From Candidatus Saccharibacteria bacterium UBA1944 (GTDB taxonomy: Bacteria; Patescibacteriota; Saccharimonadia; Saccharimonadales; Saccharimonadaceae): DNA of 64,000 bases. Shown piece after piece: positions 56,944 through 63,848 of this stretch. A program made the position numbers and the translations under genes. The notes beneath the pieces were generated by a model. The model did no database searches. It saw only the letters and a program-made list of their open reading frames with translations, and had not been told where the DNA came from. The stretch covers positions 29,898 through 93,897 of the forward strand of contig DDEW01000018.1 in assembly GCA_002336935.1 (NCBI GenBank), in the 5' to 3' direction. Each line of letters starts with the position of its first letter. Within the stretch, counting starts at the first letter, position 1.

Positions 56944-57524
56944 GATGACTCACCGTGCTCGGGCACATCCTGCGCCGTGAAGAACCGATGCAAGGGGGCA
57001 AGCGCCGGCTTGAACATTGGTGCGAGGTACCGACGGTACCCCTCGCGGATGAGCCAGCCGGTGCCGAAGACCGCACCCATGAGCACCGCGAGGGCGATCA
57101 TGAGAGCGCAGCCGGCAGCGCCGCCGAACACGAAGGCCTCCAGGCCGACGTACCAGCCACCAAGGGCGGCACCAATCATGCCCATCATGCCTCCGAAGAA
57201 GCTGAAGCTCATGATGAGGAACATGCCGATGATGCCCGGGATGGTCGAGGGCTCGTTGCCACGCAGGCGGGGTGAGTTCATGACGTGCATGAGCCCATAG
57301 AGCATGGCGGTACCGACGACGATGTCGAGCGGCAGCCAGCCGTTCGCCACCCAGCTGGGGTAGTTGCTCATGGGTATGCGAAGCAGCAGGTCGTAGCGTT
57401 CGCCACTGAAGTAGCTGCTGCCGGCCAGTGCCCAGCGAGTGAAGCCCATGAGCAGCAGGGTGCCCAGGAGGCTCAGTGCGATGAGCTGCCGCCGCATGCT
57501 GACAGCGGAACGGGAATGGTTCAT
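56940..57524 (-). CDS. GC-rich small membrane protein 2 of a paralogous trio (194 aa)
   Basis: The ATG at 57524 has GGAGTGATC before it and lies two bases after the previous stop. An N-terminal helix (LIALSLLGTLLLMGFTRWALA) is followed by SNYPSWVANGWLPLDIVVGTAMLYGLMHVMNS, then two helices with MGMIGAALGGWYVGLEAFVFGGAAGCALMIALAVLMGAVFGTGW. A cytoplasmic tail (REGYRRYLAPMFKPALAPLHRFFTAQDVPEHGESS) ends it. It parallels protein 1 in both the W(V/I)xxGxxPLD motif and the Gly-rich helix. Function unknown. Confidence 0.7.
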   Translation of the reverse strand: MNHSRSAVSMRRQLIALSLLGTLLLMGFTRWALAGSSYFSGERYDLLLRIPMSNYPSWVANGWLPLDIVVGTAMLYGLMHVMNSPRLRGNEPSTIPGIIGMFLIMSFSFFGGMMGMIGAALGGWYVGLEAFVFGGAAGCALMIALAVLMGAVFGTGWLIREGYRRYLAPMFKPALAPLHRFFTAQDVPEHGESS

Positions 57525-57526
57525 GA

Positions 57527-58114
57527 TCACTCCTTGGTGGTGTTGGTGGCGGGGATGTCCTCGGCGTTGAGGTAGTTGGCCACGTGGTGGCCGATACCAG
57601 TGCGTCGTAGTGACGCTCCCAGCTTGGTCAACAGGTGACCGAACTTGCCCAGACCGTTCATCAGGATCATGGCGATGAAGTACACGGCGGTGAGGCCGAG
57701 GGTCATGCCGACGCCCACCAGAACGGCGAAGATGGTGCCAGAGCACCAGCCGAACAGGCTGACAGTGAACAGCAGTAGGACCGGGCCGAACACCAGCACC
57801 GGGATCTTGATGTTGTTGAGCCGGGAGCTCTCGGCCTTGCCATCCTTGTCGAAGGCGGTGTCGAGCTGGCTGAACGACCAGAGCAGAACGACCACCAGGT
57901 ACAGGTAGTCGAGCGGCACGAAGCCGCTGCTGATCCAGTTGGGCCAGCCGGCCATGAAGCCGAACAAGGGCTTGGTGGACGAAGGCTCGTGCAACAACAG
58001 GGGGACGCCCCAATGGATGACCGAGTAGAACGCGGCGACGATGGCCAAGGTGGCCAGAACCGTCTTGCGGCGCTCGCTGACCTCCTCGCGGGTGCGAGTG
58101 GATGTGGATTGCAT
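57527..58114 (-). CDS. GC-rich small membrane protein 1 of a paralogous trio (195 aa)
   Basis: The ATG at 58114 has TAGGAGTAACC before it. The order is a charged N terminus (STSTRTREEVSERRK), one helix, the motif GWPNWISSGFVPLDYLYLVVVLLWSFSQLD, then helices with SLFGWCSGTIFAVLVGVGMTLGLTAVYFIAMILMNGL. The C-terminal tail (SLRRTGIGHHVANYLNAEDIPATNTTKE) resembles the tail of protein 2 in the phrase xAxDxP. A strong promoter lies 55-83 bases upstream. This is the first gene of the operon. A 60-base sample (57541-57600) has 38 G/C. Confidence 0.7.
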   Translation of the reverse strand: MQSTSTRTREEVSERRKTVLATLAIVAAFYSVIHWGVPLLLHEPSSTKPLFGFMAGWPNWISSGFVPLDYLYLVVVLLWSFSQLDTAFDKDGKAESSRLNNIKIPVLVFGPVLLLFTVSLFGWCSGTIFAVLVGVGMTLGLTAVYFIAMILMNGLGKFGHLLTKLGASLRRTGIGHHVANYLNAEDIPATNTTKE

Positions 58115-58168
58115 GGTTACTCCTAACCGTAGGTTGTCGAAGAACGACAGGCAGAACCTATCGTTATT

Positions 58169-58197
58169 ATTATAACAAAAAATATGCAAAAAGTCAA
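58169..58197 (-). promoter_or_regulatory. consensus promoter of the GC-rich trio operon
   Basis: TTGACT (58192-58197) and TATAAT (58169-58174) on the minus strand are 17 bases apart in very AT-rich DNA. Confidence 0.85.
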
Positions 58198-58219
58198 TAC
58201 ATCTACCAGAGGTAGCATA

Positions 58220-58828
58220 CTAGAGAGCGACGGTGGGCGTCGGGGTACTATCGGAACCTACCGTCTCGTTGGGGCTAAGCGGAATATCGCGGATATCGAC
58301 ATAGTAGTCTTTAGGATTCATAGGGCTTACGTAAACATCGAGTGTGATAGGAGTCAGCGGATATGCCTCCACGGCGTACGAGGGGTTACCACCAATCCAA
58401 TCAGAAGTATAACTGCGGGCTTGGCCAGTTACTGGATCGGGCCCTTCTAGAACAAACTGAATGGTCACATCGTTTTTGTTGCGGCGTATGGTATGGCGTT
58501 TAATGATAGCTTGCACCTTTGACCCTTGCATAACAAGCTGGGTAATTTGCTCGTCACGTTTTTTGGAGCGAGCATAGGCGATAGGCCCTCCGACGAGCAT
58601 AGTAATACCAAGAAGTGGAAAAAGTGCCACAAAGAGCAGCGGGCCAGCCAGTGTAGAATGACTATTGCTATTGAATAGGCTAATAAGGATGAATGTGCCA
58701 ATACCCGTGAAAGAAAACCCCATCACTACCATACCGATGAGGCTAATAATACCAATGCCTCTGCGGTGGGGGGTGTACATTTTGTTGAGTGTATCAATAA
58801 GCCGAGGTGTGTTAGATGGTTGTTCCAT
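58220..58828 (-). CDS. membrane protein with DUF3592-like extracytoplasmic domain, 202 aa
   Basis: Two helices at about 25-80 (GIGIISLIGMVVMGFSFTGIGTFILISLF, LAGPLLFVALFPLLGITMLVGGPIAYA) are followed by a beta-rich domain. Its sequence VMQGSKVQAIIKRHTIRRNKNDVTIQFVLEGPDPVTGQARSYTSDWIGGNPSYAVEAYPLTPITLDVYVSPMNPKDYYVDI resembles DUF3592/YqjD-type domains. A Thr/Pro-rich tail ends it. There is no ribosome site before the ATG at 58828. TATACT lies 23 bases upstream. Function unknown. Confidence 0.65.
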   Translation of the reverse strand: MEQPSNTPRLIDTLNKMYTPHRRGIGIISLIGMVVMGFSFTGIGTFILISLFNSNSHSTLAGPLLFVALFPLLGITMLVGGPIAYARSKKRDEQITQLVMQGSKVQAIIKRHTIRRNKNDVTIQFVLEGPDPVTGQARSYTSDWIGGNPSYAVEAYPLTPITLDVYVSPMNPKDYYVDIRDIPLSPNETVGSDSTPTPTVAL

Positions 58829-58896
58829 AGGGTAATCCGATTATGTCTTACAGTATACACATTTGTCGCAATGGGTATCAAATTGCTGTCACAGGG

Positions 58897-58902
58897 TATA
58901 AT
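58897..58902 (+). promoter_or_regulatory. -10 box of tRNA-Ser(GGA)
   Basis: TATAAT lies 10 bases before the mature tRNA start, with TGTCACAGGG upstream. The -35 is not clear. Confidence 0.55.
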
Positions 58903-58912
58903 AAGGTGGAAT

Positions 58913-59004
58913 GGAGAGGTGACCGAGTGGTTGAAGGTGCACGCCTGGAAAGTGTGTGTACGGGGCAACTCGTACCGTGAGTTCGAATCTCATCCTCTCC
59001 GCCA
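58913..59004 (+). tRNA. tRNA-Ser (anticodon GGA)
   Basis: GGAGAGG pairs with CCTCTCC, with encoded CCA. The anticodon loop CTGGAAA within CACGC/GTGTG reads GGA. The variable arm is long, and the T loop is TTCGAAT. Confidence 0.95.
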
Positions 59005-59013
59005 TATAAAACT

Positions 59014-59037
59014 CCCAGCGCGCAGGCTGGGTGTTTT
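59014..59037 (+). terminator. terminator of tRNA-Ser(GGA)
   Basis: CCCAGC/GCTGGG (59014-59019 with 59026-59031) is followed by TGTTTT. Confidence 0.8.
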
Positions 59038-59524
59038 ATAGGGGAAGCTCTCGGATTTCGCAAAATCGTGGCACGGCACGTTGGTTGCTATAAACACCGA
59101 GTGTACGACATAGTCCAGCAATCACGAGGCCATGGGTTACCCATATATCTTCTTCGGGTGGGCTAGCTAAGATTGCTTCGGCGCGCATCAGCGCTTGTGC
59201 AGGGATTTGCCCGTTGTCGAGCATAGCTCGTAGTTCCGTACCACTTTGCTGGCGAGGTAGCTCGTTGAGAATAGCATACTGCCGTAGATGGCTATAGTGA
59301 GCGCCCATGGTGAGTGCGGTTTGGGCAGTGCGCAGATACTGGGAAGTGGCAATATGTTCCGCATCAGGAGTGATGCCAAACTGTTCTTGTAGCTGCAAGC
59401 CTAGCCGCTCGGCAGCGGCATAGCCTTCTGGCATGAGGGGTGCATCGGGGCTGGCAAACGCCGGCGTGCCGATATTGTGACGATTGTTTGCTTCAGATAG
59501 GCCATGGCGGATGACGAGCTTCAT
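59036..59524 (-). CDS. histidine phosphatase superfamily protein (phosphoglycerate mutase-like)
   Basis: The 162-aa protein begins MKLVIRHGLSEANNRHNIG, the RHG motif with the phosphorylated His. PLMPEGYAAAERLGLQLQEQFG and EHIATSQYLRTAQTALTMGAHY carry further active-site residues, and IWVTHGLVIAGLCRTLGVY holds the second His. It is smaller than true phosphoglycerate mutase (about 230 aa), so a broad-specificity phosphatase is more likely. TACACT lies six bases before the ATG. Confidence 0.88.
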   Translation of the reverse strand: MKLVIRHGLSEANNRHNIGTPAFASPDAPLMPEGYAAAERLGLQLQEQFGITPDAEHIATSQYLRTAQTALTMGAHYSHLRQYAILNELPRQQSGTELRAMLDNGQIPAQALMRAEAILASPPEEDIWVTHGLVIAGLCRTLGVYSNQRAVPRFCEIRELPL

Positions 59525-59536
59525 GGCACCAGTGTA
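59525..59536 (-). promoter_or_regulatory. -10 box fused to start codon (leaderless), histidine phosphatase
   Basis: On the minus strand TACACT (59531-59536) is followed by six bases and the ATG at 59524. Confidence 0.55.
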
Positions 59537-59626
59537 GCATGGTCATTCCGCTATGCTTGCACAGACTATGGTTCCATGGTTTGCTGTAGGGGTAGCGCCT
59601 GCTACACCGACAGAGAGGATACTCGA

Positions 59627-59881
59627 ATGAGCTACGGATACGGTCGCCGCCGTACGGGCTCCACTGTCAGCACCTACGTGGGGCTGATTGTTGCAGGGTT
59701 GCTGATCAGCGTGGTGGTGAGCCTCGTGGTCGCCATCCCGGTGTTCTTCCTGTGGAACTGGCTGATGCCGGTCGTCTTCGGCGTCAAGGCCATCACCTTC
59801 CTACAGGCATGGGGGCTACTGCTCCTGGCATCGTTCTTCTTCAAGCCGCCGTCGACGACGGTAAGCGCGAAGCGGGACTAG
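59627..59881 (+). CDS. GC-rich small membrane protein, 84 aa
   Basis: The ATG at 59627 follows GAGAGGATACTCGA. The sequence MSYGYGRRRTGSTVSTYVGLIVAGLLISVVVSLVVAIPVFFLWNWLMPVVFGVKAITFLQAWGLLLLASFFFKPPSTTVSAKRD has a basic N terminus, two helices joined by NWLMPVVFGVKAI, and a basic tail. The pattern W-x-x-xP-x-x-F-G-x-x-x-I-x-x-x-(Q/E)-A is found in many small unassigned bacterial membrane proteins. GC content is above the surroundings. Function unknown. Confidence 0.65.
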   Translation: MSYGYGRRRTGSTVSTYVGLIVAGLLISVVVSLVVAIPVFFLWNWLMPVVFGVKAITFLQAWGLLLLASFFFKPPSTTVSAKRD

Positions 59882-59940
59882 CACTACACCTATCGACTCT
59901 GAGCGCCGGTCGTAACAAAGGCGCTCTCTTCATTTTGACT

Positions 59941-61149
59941 TTATTTACTGAAAAATATTTCGCGTAGGCTGAGCTTGCGGCTGTATTCAAGGGCGCCATA
60001 GCGGAATATTCGCACGGCAATTGCCATGGTGATGGTGGCACATCCAACTAAGAGTGCAATGCCGACTACCGTTTCCCAAGGTTCAAGGTTGCCAACCGCG
60101 TTGCGCAGAAGCATAGGGATAGGCGCAGTGAAAGGGAACAATGTCATAAACCGTACGAAGGGGCTTTCGGGTGTAGAGATGAAAAGCGAAACAGCATACA
60201 GAGGACCGAAGATAAGCATCATAATAAGCCCGATGAATCCTCCTGCTTCTTTTGCCGTGGGAACGGCAGAACCGATTGCCACCATGAGGCCGGTGAAGAG
60301 CAAGAAGCTGGCGATAAATATTGCCGCAGCTGTAGCAATTCTTAATGGGTCAACAGGGAGCGATGAAAGGTCAAAGTCAGGCAGCCGTAATTTTTCACGA
60401 AACAATAGGTAACCTGTGATGGCGGGTACCAGAATGATCATCCCCTGGATGAACGCTAGGATAATAAGCGAGTAGATTTTGCCAACAATGAGCGTGCGCG
60501 CCTGCACGGTGGTCAGGAGCATCTCAATAACGCGGTTTTCCTTTTCTTCTGTTGTACTGGTGAGCATCTGGTTGCCAAAGAAGGCGATCAGAATATAAAA
60601 GAGAACAAGAAATATTCCCGGCAGCACCATCTGCCGAGCTGGGTCAAATTCTGTTCCCTCACGATACGTAGTAACCTTGCTTTTCGTTGTGTTCTTTACA
60701 ATAGTCTTCGTGTTGCTATCTACCGTAGCTTCTACCGACATACTGAGAAGGCTCTTGGCAACACCATCGTAGCGTCCGTTGTCAAAAATACCTACATCTT
60801 GTCCATACACTTCGATGGCATTACTTGCAATGTCGCGTGGGTAATAAATATAGGCATCAAGCGAACCATCCCTGACGGCGGCAATTGCTGCGGACTTGTC
60901 GGCGGTAGTGGTTGCCCCAAAACCTTTGATGAGCGTTGGGTTAAGCAGGCCGGAATCGTCGGTAACCTTCAGGCTAAATTTTTGCTCTTTGAGTTTGTTG
61001 GCAGCCTCATCTGTGGAAACATTGCTCAGAAAGATGATGCCAAAAATTGCCGCAAACATAACCGGAAACCCAAATGCCATAATCCAAAAAGACTTCTTTT
61101 TGAGAGTACGGATGATTTCAAAACGCATGACAGTTGATAGGTTATGCAT
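59941..61149 (-). CDS. ABC-2 type transporter permease, NatB-like
   Basis: The 402-aa protein starts MHNLSTVMRFEIIRTLKKKSFWIMAFGFPVMFAAIFGIIFL, one helix, then an extracytoplasmic domain of about 145 residues. Five more helices follow from about 180, with MVLPGIFLVLFYILIAFFGNQMLTSTTEEKENRVIEMLLTTVQARTLIVGKIYSLIILAFIQGMIILV, the NatB/ABC2 permease signature. The partner ATPase gene lies two bases upstream. It may export a drug, sodium or a lipid; the substrate is not evident. Confidence 0.9.
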   Translation of the reverse strand: MHNLSTVMRFEIIRTLKKKSFWIMAFGFPVMFAAIFGIIFLSNVSTDEAANKLKEQKFSLKVTDDSGLLNPTLIKGFGATTTADKSAAIAAVRDGSLDAYIYYPRDIASNAIEVYGQDVGIFDNGRYDGVAKSLLSMSVEATVDSNTKTIVKNTTKSKVTTYREGTEFDPARQMVLPGIFLVLFYILIAFFGNQMLTSTTEEKENRVIEMLLTTVQARTLIVGKIYSLIILAFIQGMIILVPAITGYLLFREKLRLPDFDLSSLPVDPLRIATAAAIFIASFLLFTGLMVAIGSAVPTAKEAGGFIGLIMMLIFGPLYAVSLFISTPESPFVRFMTLFPFTAPIPMLLRNAVGNLEPWETVVGIALLVGCATITMAIAVRIFRYGALEYSRKLSLREIFFSK

Positions 61150-61151
61150 GA

Positions 61152-61892
61152 CTACGCCTCCTCCTGAGCTTCGTTTTCGTCGCCGTAAACAGTAAGGAAA
61201 ATATCGTCGAGTGATTTACCGTGGAACTTCTTTTTGACATCGCTAACGGTACCATATGCGTGAGCCTTGCCGTCTTTTAGGAGCAAAATGCGATCACATA
61301 GTCGCTCTACCTCTTCCATTTGGTGAGTAATCATGATGACAGTTGCGCCCTTGGCCTGGTGTTCCTCAATGATGTTCATGAGGAGCCGTCGGTTAACAGG
61401 GTCAAAGCCTTTGGTTGGCTCGTCGAGGATAAGGAGTTCTGGGTCACCTAGTACGGTAATGCCAAGCTGGACTTTTTGCTGCTGGCCACCCGAGAGTTTA
61501 TCAAGGCGCAGCTTCGCTTTGTAACCAAGGCCTACTCGTTCTAGGAACGCGGTTGATTGAAGTACCGCTTCATCATAGCTCAGTCCCTTTAGCTGACCAA
61601 AGTAGGTCATAACATCGATGACTGGCTCTTTCTTGTAAAGGCCGCGTTCTTCGGGTAAGTAACCGAGCCTTACGCCCTCGTCAACAGAATAGGGCTTACC
61701 ATCAATAAGTAGCTGGCCGGCCGTTGGGAGATAAATACCGAGTAGCGCCCGAATGGTAGTGGTTTTACCGCTTCCGTTGCTTCCTAGCAATCCGAATGTT
61801 TCCCCTCGCTTGACATCGAAGCTAAGATTCTCGATGACCCGCGTCTTGCCAAAAGACATGGCAAAGTCGCGTATAGAAATAATATTACTCAT
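61152..61892 (-). CDS. ABC transporter ATPase, NatA-like
   Basis: The 246-aa protein has Walker A LLGSNGSGKTTTIRALLG, the Q-loop region LGYLPEERGLYKKEPV, the signature LSGGQQQKVQLG, Walker B LLILDEPTKGFDPVNRR and the H-switch MITHQMEEVERLCDR. YLPEERGLY is characteristic of the NatA group. TACACT lies six bases before the ATG, so translation is probably leaderless. It forms an operon with the NatB-like permease. Confidence 0.94.
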   Translation of the reverse strand: MSNIISIRDFAMSFGKTRVIENLSFDVKRGETFGLLGSNGSGKTTTIRALLGIYLPTAGQLLIDGKPYSVDEGVRLGYLPEERGLYKKEPVIDVMTYFGQLKGLSYDEAVLQSTAFLERVGLGYKAKLRLDKLSGGQQQKVQLGITVLGDPELLILDEPTKGFDPVNRRLLMNIIEEHQAKGATVIMITHQMEEVERLCDRILLLKDGKAHAYGTVSDVKKKFHGKSLDDIFLTVYGDENEAQEEA

Positions 61893-61904
61893 GCTGCTAG
61901 TGTA
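61893..61904 (-). promoter_or_regulatory. -10 box fused to start codon (leaderless), NatA-like gene
   Basis: On the minus strand TACACT (61899-61904) is followed by six bases and the ATG at 61892. Confidence 0.55.
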
Positions 61905-61916
61905 GCACTATGAAGA

Positions 61917-61950
61917 CGCCCCCTCCACACCTGAATGGTGGAAGGGGGCG
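61917..61950 (-). terminator. hairpin after the GC-rich holin-like gene
   Basis: A long GC-rich stem CGCCCCCT...AGGGGGCG (with one bulge) is centred near 61933 between the NatA-like start and the holin-like stop. The U run is poor. Confidence 0.6.
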
Positions 61951-61972
61951 GTACTAGAGGTTGGCAGATGTC

Positions 61973-62326
61973 TCAGTCGTCCTGATCGACGCGGGGGATG
62001 CCGATCAGCATGATCAGGAAACCGGCGCCGACGGTCTGCCAGAAGCCGGTGGTGCCGACCATGCCGGGGAACAGCTGGGCGGTGATCCACAGGGCGATCG
62101 GGCCCAGTGAGAGCCGACCGAGGAGCCCAGCGCAGCCGAGCGTGAAGAGCTCGGTCAGCACGGCGATGATGATGAAGACGAACGCCAGCAACATGGCAGC
62201 GCCAAAGCTGGGCCACGACAGGCCACCGATGGCGGTCCCGTCAGACTTGAGGGCCAGCCAGGCGAAGTGGTTCAGCGCCAGGATGACCAGGGCCTTGATG
62301 ATCCAGTTCAGGACCAGACGAATCAT
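61973..62326 (-). CDS. GC-rich membrane protein, phage-holin-4/YvlD-like, 117 aa
   Basis: The ATG at 62326 has AGGCAGGACACC upstream. The product has four hydrophobic segments: MIRLVLNWIIKALVILALNHFAWLALK, FGAAMLLAFVFIIIAVLTELFTLGC, a middle one around RLSLGPIALWITAQLFPGM, and FWQTVGAGFLIMLIGIP. This four-helix layout with LNWIIKAL and a Gly/Ser-rich GLSWPSFGAAMLL recalls the Phage_holin_4_2 (YvlD) group, but the match is weak. Composition is more GC-rich than in the flanking ABC and spermidine-synthase-like genes. Confidence 0.6.
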   Translation of the reverse strand: MIRLVLNWIIKALVILALNHFAWLALKSDGTAIGGLSWPSFGAAMLLAFVFIIIAVLTELFTLGCAGLLGRLSLGPIALWITAQLFPGMVGTTGFWQTVGAGFLIMLIGIPRVDQDD

Positions 62327-62369
62327 GGTGTCCTGCCTTTCGATGTGAGGTACCTCTAAGAACTTATAT

Positions 62370-62398
62370 ACTTTAGCATTTTTTATAGTAATAGTCAA
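62370..62398 (-). promoter_or_regulatory. promoter of the holin-like gene
   Basis: TTGACT (62393-62398) and TAAAGT (62370-62375) on the minus strand are 17 bases apart, with TGC before the -10. Confidence 0.7.
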
Positions 62399-62412
62399 TG
62401 CTTTCTATGCCG

Positions 62413-62426
62413 TATACTATAGGGAG
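62413..62426 (+). promoter_or_regulatory. -10 box close to start codon, spermidine-synthase-like gene
   Basis: TATACT (62413-62418) is followed by eight bases including GGGAG and the ATG at 62427. GGGAG is too close to the ATG for normal ribosome binding. Confidence 0.5.
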
Positions 62427-63848
62427 ATGAAAGCATTTGGGAGTATCCATCTTGGCGTAGTGGCAACGATTGCCGGCTTTATGTTGATGGTGTTTGAACT
62501 CGCCGCTGCACGCATATTGGCACCAACGATTGGCAGCTCTACGTATGTGTGGACAAGTGTCATCGGTGTCATCATTATGGCACTCAGCGCGGGATATTGG
62601 GCAGGTGGAAGGATTGCTGATAAGCGCAATCGTCTCGGTGATGTAGCGCTCCTTTTCTTTGGTCTTGGCGTTGCGATTGCTACAACAACATGGCTGTATC
62701 CTGGACTGTTGGGGGCAATTGCTACGTGGACGACTGATGTACGGTTCAATGCTGTGATAGCCTCACTCATACTGTTTGCTCCGGCAAGCTTTCTGCTTGG
62801 GGCGGTTAGCCCTTATTTAGCTAAACTAAATGTCCGATCATTAGCGAGTTCGGGGCGAGCGGTTGCAAACCTAGGGGCTCTCAACTCGCTTGGTGGTATA
62901 GCAGGGACGTTTTTAACAGGTTTTGTGCTGTTTGGTGTTATGGGGGTGCAAGCGTTGATGATAAGCCTCGCGCTTGGAGCAGTGGTAACTGGTTGGTGGA
63001 TTGGTGAAGTAAATAAGCGTATAAAGATGGTATTCGTTAGTGTGGTGGTGGCACTGAGCTTATTAAGTGCGGCGCCGCAGGCTGTTATGGCTATCGATAC
63101 AGCGTCTGCCCACTATACGATTGAAACCACAACGGTAGGCGGTAATCAGGTTCGCTTACTAGCAACTGGACCAGGTGGTAAGCAGTCTGGTGTGTTTGTT
63201 GATGATCCGAGCGAATTGCTCTTTTGGTACACCAAAGAGATGGCTAAGCTTGTTGGTCGACAGCCTTCGCCTACGCGCATTGCTGTGCTTGGTGGTGGTG
63301 CCTACACGTTGCCAATGGCGCTAGCCAAGCAATACCCGCAGGCGACCATAGACGTGGTTGAAATCGACCCGGAACTCGTGGCGATTGCCAAGGCTCACTT
63401 TGGCTACATCACCCCACCAAATGTTACCGAGATTGCTATGGACGCAAGAGTATTCGTGAATCAGGCCGCTCGTCAGTACGATGTCGTGCTGGTGGACGTG
63501 TTCGGTGATGACAGCATACCAGAGAGCCTGTTTACAGCAGAGTACGGGAGGGCTATTAAGGCAATGGTTGCGCCGGGTGGCATTGTGGTACTCAATGCTA
63601 TTGCCGGAAACGGGGGAGCGTGTGGTGAACTATTTAATGCCGTGATGCGCCCCTACGCTGATAATTTTGCTCAAGGGTACTACACCATGCAGCTTCCTGG
63701 CAGCAGGCGAAGCAATATTATTGCGGTGTTTGGTGAAAGCCCCGTCGTTCCCCTTTACTACAGTCGTCTCGGTGTAATAAACAGTCGGGTTTATACCGAT
63801 GACTTTCACCCCATAGCCCCCCTGCAGTTTGCGTGTAAAAACCACTAG
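62427..63848 (+). CDS. membrane-fused spermidine synthase-like protein (473 aa)
   Basis: The first 210 residues form about six transmembrane helices, beginning VVATIAGFMLMVFELAAARILAPTIGSSTYVWTSVIGVIIMALSAGYWAGGRIADK, the usual N terminus of fused spermidine synthases. From about 215 a methyltransferase-like domain follows: RIAVLGGGAYTLPMALAKQYPQATIDVVEIDPELVAIAKAHFG, then YDVVLVDVFGDDSIPESLFTAEYGRAIKAMVAPGGIVVLN. GGGAYTLP and EIDPELVAIAK are polyamine-synthase motifs. The likely substrate is decarboxylated SAM with putrescine, but activity in membrane-fused forms is often unproven. Confidence 0.88.
   Translation: MKAFGSIHLGVVATIAGFMLMVFELAAARILAPTIGSSTYVWTSVIGVIIMALSAGYWAGGRIADKRNRLGDVALLFFGLGVAIATTTWLYPGLLGAIATWTTDVRFNAVIASLILFAPASFLLGAVSPYLAKLNVRSLASSGRAVANLGALNSLGGIAGTFLTGFVLFGVMGVQALMISLALGAVVTGWWIGEVNKRIKMVFVSVVVALSLLSAAPQAVMAIDTASAHYTIETTTVGGNQVRLLATGPGGKQSGVFVDDPSELLFWYTKEMAKLVGRQPSPTRIAVLGGGAYTLPMALAKQYPQATIDVVEIDPELVAIAKAHFGYITPPNVTEIAMDARVFVNQAARQYDVVLVDVFGDDSIPESLFTAEYGRAIKAMVAPGGIVVLNAIAGNGGACGELFNAVMRPYADNFAQGYYTMQLPGSRRSNIIAVFGESPVVPLYYSRLGVINSRVYTDDFHPIAPLQFACKNH

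Noticed and set aside
61973..62326. Holin-like gene as part of a lysis cassette
   Set aside because: No endolysin next to it. YvlD-type four-helix proteins are common outside phages, and the match is weak.
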